Origin: Clostridiaceae bacterium
GTDB taxonomy: Bacteria > Bacillota > Clostridia > Lachnospirales > Lachnospiraceae
Direction of reading: 5' to 3'
NCBI GenBank assembly: GCA_902362725.1
Contig: CABIXM010000018.1
Location: 6,470-70,469 of the forward strand
DNA length: 64,000 bases
In this document: one piece after another, positions 61,487-64,000 of the stretch
Position numbering within the stretch: position 1 is the first letter of the stretch
Layout of the letters: each line of letters starts with the position of its first letter
Notes under the pieces: model-generated
Databases searched by the model: none
Told to the model about the DNA's origin: nothing
The model's input: only the letters and a program-made list of their open reading frames with translations
Translations under genes and position numbers: made by a program

Positions 61487-62680
61487 ATGAAAATCTTAGT
61501 AATCAACTGCGGAAGCTCCTCGCTGAAATATCAGCTGATCGATATGGAGAATGAGTCCGTAATGGCAAAGGGTCTCTGCGAGAGAATCGGAATCGAAGGT
61601 TCCAAGCTGACACATAAGGCAAACGGCAAGGAAATGGTAATCGAGCAGGCTATGCCGGCACATACCGATGCAATCAAGCTGGTAATGCAGGCGCTGGTAG
61701 ATCCGGAGTACGGTGTAATCAAGGATACCAAGGAGATTTCTGCAGTCGGACACCGCGTTCTGCACGGCGGAAAGGTTTACAGCGATTCTATCGTAGTTGA
61801 CGAGGACGTAAAGCGCGTAATCCGCGAGTGCTTCGACCTTGGACCGCTGCACAACCCGGCAAACCTGATGGGTATCGAAGCATGCGAGGCAGCTATGCCC
61901 GGAACCCCGAACGTAGCAGTATGGGATACCGGATTCGGTATGAAGATGCCGGAGAAGGCATACCTCTATGCAATCCCCTATGAGTACTATGATAAATACA
62001 GCATCCGTCGTTACGGCTTCCATGGCACCAGCCATCTGTTCGTATCCGGCGAGGTTCTGAAGTTTGCTGAGCTTGACCCGGAGAAGGGCAAGGTTATCGT
62101 ATGTCACTTGGGCAACGGAGCAAGTATCTCTGCATCCATCGGCGGCAAGTGCGTAGATACCTCCATGGGTCTTACCCCACTTGAGGGTCTGATCATGGGT
62201 ACCAGAAGCGGCGATGTGGATCCGGCTGTTATCCAGTTCATCTGCAACAAAGAGGGCAAGGACGTCAACGAGGTTCTGAATATCCTGAACAAGAAGTCCG
62301 GTATCCTTGGCATGAGCGACGGCATCTCCAGCGATTTCCGTGATGTAGGAAAGGCAGCAGAGGAAGGCAACCATCATGCACAGGTAGCTCTGGATGCATT
62401 CATCTACCGTGTAGCAAAATACATCGGCGCGTACACAGCAGCCATGAACGGTGTAGACGCTATCGCGTTCACCGCAGGCGTAGGCGAGAACGATATCGAG
62501 AGCCGTAAGAAGATCTGTGAGTACCTGGGATACCTGGGCGTAGAGATCGACGACGAGGCAAATAACTGCCGCGGTAAGGTACAGATGATCTCCACTCCGA
62601 ACTCCAAGGTTAAGGTAATGATTTACCCGACCAACGAGGAGCTGGCTATCGCGCGTGAGACACAGCGTCTGACCAAATAA
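61487..62680 (+). CDS. ackA: Acetate kinase
   Basis: A 397-residue acetate kinase. LVINCGSSSLKYQLIDM (phosphate 1), VGHRVLHGGKVYSDS, FGLHGTSH-type segment RYGFHGTSHLFVSGEVL, HLGNGASISASIGGKCVDTSMGLTPLEGLIMGTRSGDVDPAV and TAGVGEND near the end are all intact. It makes ATP and acetate from acetyl-phosphate, following PduL. The AAGGAGAA ribosome binding site is 10 bases from the ATG. Codon use is strongly biased, as expected for a central fermentation enzyme. Confidence 0.98.
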   Translation: MKILVINCGSSSLKYQLIDMENESVMAKGLCERIGIEGSKLTHKANGKEMVIEQAMPAHTDAIKLVMQALVDPEYGVIKDTKEISAVGHRVLHGGKVYSDSIVVDEDVKRVIRECFDLGPLHNPANLMGIEACEAAMPGTPNVAVWDTGFGMKMPEKAYLYAIPYEYYDKYSIRRYGFHGTSHLFVSGEVLKFAELDPEKGKVIVCHLGNGASISASIGGKCVDTSMGLTPLEGLIMGTRSGDVDPAVIQFICNKEGKDVNEVLNILNKKSGILGMSDGISSDFRDVGKAAEEGNHHAQVALDAFIYRVAKYIGAYTAAMNGVDAIAFTAGVGENDIESRKKICEYLGYLGVEIDDEANNCRGKVQMISTPNSKVKVMIYPTNEELAIARETQRLTK

Positions 62681-62717
62681 TTGCCATAAATAATTTTCTG
62701 TTGTAAGTGAAAATTAC

Positions 62718-62746
62718 TTGACAAACCACTGCTGGGTGGTTATAAT
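62718..62746 (+). promoter_or_regulatory. Consensus promoter of the DUF177-rpmF operon with inverted repeat in the spacer
   Basis: Perfect TTGACA (62718-62723) and TATAAT (62741-62746) 17 bp apart. The spacer carries AACCAC...GTGGTT (62724-62729 and 62736-62741), an inverted repeat that a repressor could bind. Confidence 0.9.
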
Positions 62747-62772
62747 AGCCTAGTGTGCATTAGGAGAGAACT

Positions 62773-63294
62773 ATGCTGATCAATTTGACAGATGTTTTGT
62801 CCTGTGAAGAAAAAGTGGTTAAGAGGACAGTGGAGACGGAGCTACAGTCTTTTGACATAAGCCTGGGAAGCTTTCCCCTGACGGAGGAAAAACCGCTTGC
62901 ATTGATACTCACGAATCTGGGCGACGATAAGCTGCTGATAGAGGGTGAGTTTTCCGTGAAGGCGCAGATTCCCTGTGACCGCTGTCTGACGGAAGTAGAG
63001 GTGCCCATAGACGTTTCCTTTGAAAAGGAAGTGGATATGAAGCTTTCTGCGGAAGGAAGAATCGACGATCTGGACGAAACCGATTTTATCAATGGATACA
63101 ACCTGGACACAGCAAAGCTGGTGTACGGAGAGCTTCTGGTCAACTGGCCCATGAAGACCCTGTGCAAGCCGGACTGCAAAGGCATTTGCAGAAAATGCGG
63201 GAAAAATCTCAACGACGGACCCTGCGGCTGTGATACGGTGGAGTTGGATCCGAGAATGGCGGTTATAGCCGAAATTTTTAAAAACAGCAAGTAA
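62773..63294 (+). CDS. DUF177 (YceD) family protein
   Basis: A 173-residue YceD/DUF177 protein. IPCDRCLTEVEVPIDVSFEKEVD marks the family core; the C-terminal CKPDCKGICRKCGKNLNDGPCGCD cluster has six Cys likely to bind zinc. The gene lies before rpmF almost everywhere, and its plant homologue affects 23S rRNA accumulation; in bacteria the function is not fully known. AGGAGAG lies about 7 bases before the ATG. The rpmF ribosome binding site follows after 5 bases. Confidence 0.93.
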   Translation: MLINLTDVLSCEEKVVKRTVETELQSFDISLGSFPLTEEKPLALILTNLGDDKLLIEGEFSVKAQIPCDRCLTEVEVPIDVSFEKEVDMKLSAEGRIDDLDETDFINGYNLDTAKLVYGELLVNWPMKTLCKPDCKGICRKCGKNLNDGPCGCDTVELDPRMAVIAEIFKNSK

Positions 63295-63313
63295 ATCAGA
63301 GGAGGTGTAACCT

Positions 63314-63493
63314 ATGTCTATTTGTCCTAAGAATAAATCTTCCAAAGGTAGAAGAGATAAGAGAAGAGCAAACTGGAAAATGAGTGCAATGAATCTTGTA
63401 AAGTGCAGCAAATGCGGCGCCCTGATGATGCCTCATCGTGTTTGCAAGTCCTGCGGATCTTACAATAAAAAAGAGATCATCGCTCAGGATTAA
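63314..63493 (+). CDS. rpmF: 50S ribosomal protein bL32
   Basis: A 59-residue bL32, MSICPKNKSSKGRRDKRRAN at the N-terminus and a zinc ribbon of two CxxC pairs (KCSKCG and VCKSCG) near the C-terminus. GGAGG lies about 9 bases before ATG 63314. It is the second gene of the DUF177 operon, ending before a strong terminator. The usual downstream plsX/fapR lipid genes are not found here; a tRNA gene follows. Confidence 0.97.
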   Translation: MSICPKNKSSKGRRDKRRANWKMSAMNLVKCSKCGALMMPHRVCKSCGSYNKKEIIAQD

Positions 63494-63510
63494 TTCTGAC
63501 GAAATGAGAT

Positions 63511-63549
63511 GGAGCAGTAGAGTCGTAAGACTTTGCTGCTCTGTTTTTT
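63511..63549 (+). terminator. Terminator of the rpmF operon
   Basis: GAGCAG (63512-63517) pairs with CTGCTC (63536-63541), inner AGTC with GACT around GTAA, followed by TGTTTTTT. Confidence 0.9.
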
Positions 63550-63584
63550 CTACAAGACAGAAAATAGCACAATGGATCCTAAAA

Positions 63585-63604
63585 TTGTACCTATAAAAGT
63601 ACAA
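63585..63604. repeat. 20-base palindromic motif, copy 2
   Basis: TTGTAC-N8-GTACAA with centre CTATAAAA; it matches the motif at 60579-60598 in 18 of 20 bases. It lies 20 bases upstream of the tRNA-Glu promoter. Confidence 0.7.
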
Positions 63605-63623
63605 GAAAAAGCGAAAATAGTGC

Positions 63624-63652
63624 TTGCATTTCTCCTGAAACTATTATATACT
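63624..63652 (+). promoter_or_regulatory. Promoter of tRNA-Glu
   Basis: TTGCAT (63624-63629), a 17-bp spacer and TATACT (63647-63652), about 30 bases before the tRNA. Confidence 0.8.
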
Positions 63653-63680
63653 AAACAAGTCGCAAGCGCGAAAGAAACAT

Positions 63681-63752
63681 GGTCGATTGGTCAAGCGGTT
63701 AAGACGTCGCCCTCTCACGGCGAAAACAGGGGTTCGATTCCCCTATCGACTG
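63681..63752 (+). tRNA. tRNA-Glu(CTC)
   Basis: A full cloverleaf: acceptor GGTCGAT/ATCGACT (first pair G-U), D-arm TTGGTCAAGCGGTTAAGAC, anticodon stem TCGCC/GGCGA with loop CTCTCAC (anticodon CTC, codon GAG), T-arm AGGGGTTCGATTCCCCT. The CCA end is not encoded. The minor isoacceptor CTC is less usual than TTC. Confidence 0.96.
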
Positions 63753-63756
63753 CTGG

Positions 63757-63785
63757 AAAGCTTCTGGAAATCCAGAAGCTTTTTT
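63757..63785 (+). terminator. Terminator after tRNA-Glu
   Basis: AAAGCTTCTGGA (63757-63768) and TCCAGAAGCTTT (63771-63782) form a 12-bp perfect stem with an AA loop, followed by T to 63785. Confidence 0.93.
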
Positions 63786-63920
63786 ATGTAACAGGAAATT
63801 CCTATGGAATTCCCTGTTACATAAAAAACCTCCGGGGGATGCGCACTCGGCACAGTGGTAGATGGTTGCTGAAGCAACCGTGCCTCGGCGCGAGAATGTG
63901 CCAATGGCACATTCTTTTTT
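63785..63920 (+). repeat. Multi-hairpin intergenic repeat, copy 2
   Basis: Same order as copy 1 (43472-43610): TATGTAACAGG (63785-63795) with CCTGTTACATA (63813-63823); GGCAC with GTGCC enclosing the unchanged GGTTGC-TGAA-GCAACC (63864-63879); GAATGTGCC with GGCACATTC (63894-63914, 9-bp perfect), then eight T. The GCAAGC/GCTTGC hairpin of copy 1 is absent. Three stems differ from copy 1 by paired changes. Confidence 0.85.
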
Positions 63921-63962
63921 TTACTTTATAGGAAAGACCGCCTCCGGCGCTCTCTTGAACGA

Positions 63963-63985
63963 AAAAGGCCCGCGCGGAGGCGGGC
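63963..63985 (-). terminator. Terminator for a leftward gene beyond the right edge
   Basis: GCCCGC (63968-63973) pairs with GCGGGC (63980-63985). On the - strand the stem is followed by CCTTTTTC, the form of an intrinsic terminator. The 43 bases before it (63921-63962) show nothing else. Confidence 0.7.
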
Positions 63986-64000
63986 ATGAAAACGGGACGG

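Noticed and set aside
63533..63931. Open frame spanning the tRNA-Glu gene and the repeat
   Set aside because: It runs through a perfect tRNA, two terminators and a hairpin repeat, so it is not coding.

Overview
The window looks like chromosomal DNA of an endospore-forming, anaerobic Clostridia member, most likely a Lachnospiraceae-type gut organism. The reasons are the spoIVB-spo0A pair, a GerA/SpoVAF-type germination protein, the NifU-like plus GGGtGRT pair typical of that group, a PduL-ackA acetate pathway, and the compact order nusB-xseA-xseB-ispA-dxs-tlyA-nadK-argR-recN-spoIVB-spo0A. Most genes are on the + strand, coding density is high, and I see no transposase, integrase, prophage gene or CRISPR array.

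Layout. 1-2400: a protein end, a small leftward gene, and the NifU-like/GGGtGRT pair. 2467-4043: a cyclase-family enzyme plus an AhpD-like peroxidase-related protein behind an attenuator-like hairpin. 4049-10981: a leftward AraC regulator and small alarmone synthetase, divergent from a rightward operon of MBL hydrolase, two paralogous NTF2/SnoaL-like proteins, a PTS EIIBC and a GH1 phospho-glucosidase. 11110-24238: release factor 3, then the Asp23/nusB...recN operon and the sporulation genes spoIVB and spo0A. 24344-32971: glycogen synthase, rpsB-tsf, an AGCS amino-acid carrier, gltX and a UvrD-like helicase. 33129-36317: DUF1292 protein, an aminotransferase, a YdcF-like protein and an inositol-phosphatase-like protein. 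36390-43472: a PRD regulator with ascorbate-type PTS IIB, IIC and IIA, a DapA-family aldolase, a cyclase-family enzyme, an RmlD-like reductase and YjbQ. 43613-54898: luxS, a ComEC-like MBL protein, a YqeY-type protein, an EamA transporter, the rimO-pgsA-cinA-dut-ppx-ppk1 operon, a lipoprotein and a HAD phosphatase. 55022-60430: germination protein, sirC-like, hemB, hemL and a lactonase-like propeller. 60757-63752: pduL, ackA, a DUF177 protein, rpmF and tRNA-Glu(CTC).

How they work together. Two PTS-linked catabolic operons (6049-10941 and 36463-43426) carry enzymes that do not match textbook pathways. They are the best candidates for undescribed metabolism: a beta-glucoside whose aglycone is processed by NTF2-like proteins, and a sugar-acid-like compound cut by a DapA-family enzyme. 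PduL plus AckA would make acetate and ATP from acetyl-CoA. Ppk1 and a Ppx/GppA-HD protein would turn over polyphosphate.

The least explained parts are non-coding. A family of multi-hairpin intergenic repeats has two long copies (43472-43610 and 63785-63920) that differ by compensatory changes in their stems, plus a short relative (45165-45240) and a remnant (54021-54069). There is also a 136-base nested palindrome at 60443-60578, a 25-bp perfect inverted repeat at 32981-33062, a 20-base palindromic motif seen twice (60579, 63585), two promoters merged with the preceding terminator (rpsB, gltX), and leaders with competing hairpins (cyclase operon, ackA). All family assignments were made by reading motifs; no database search was run.
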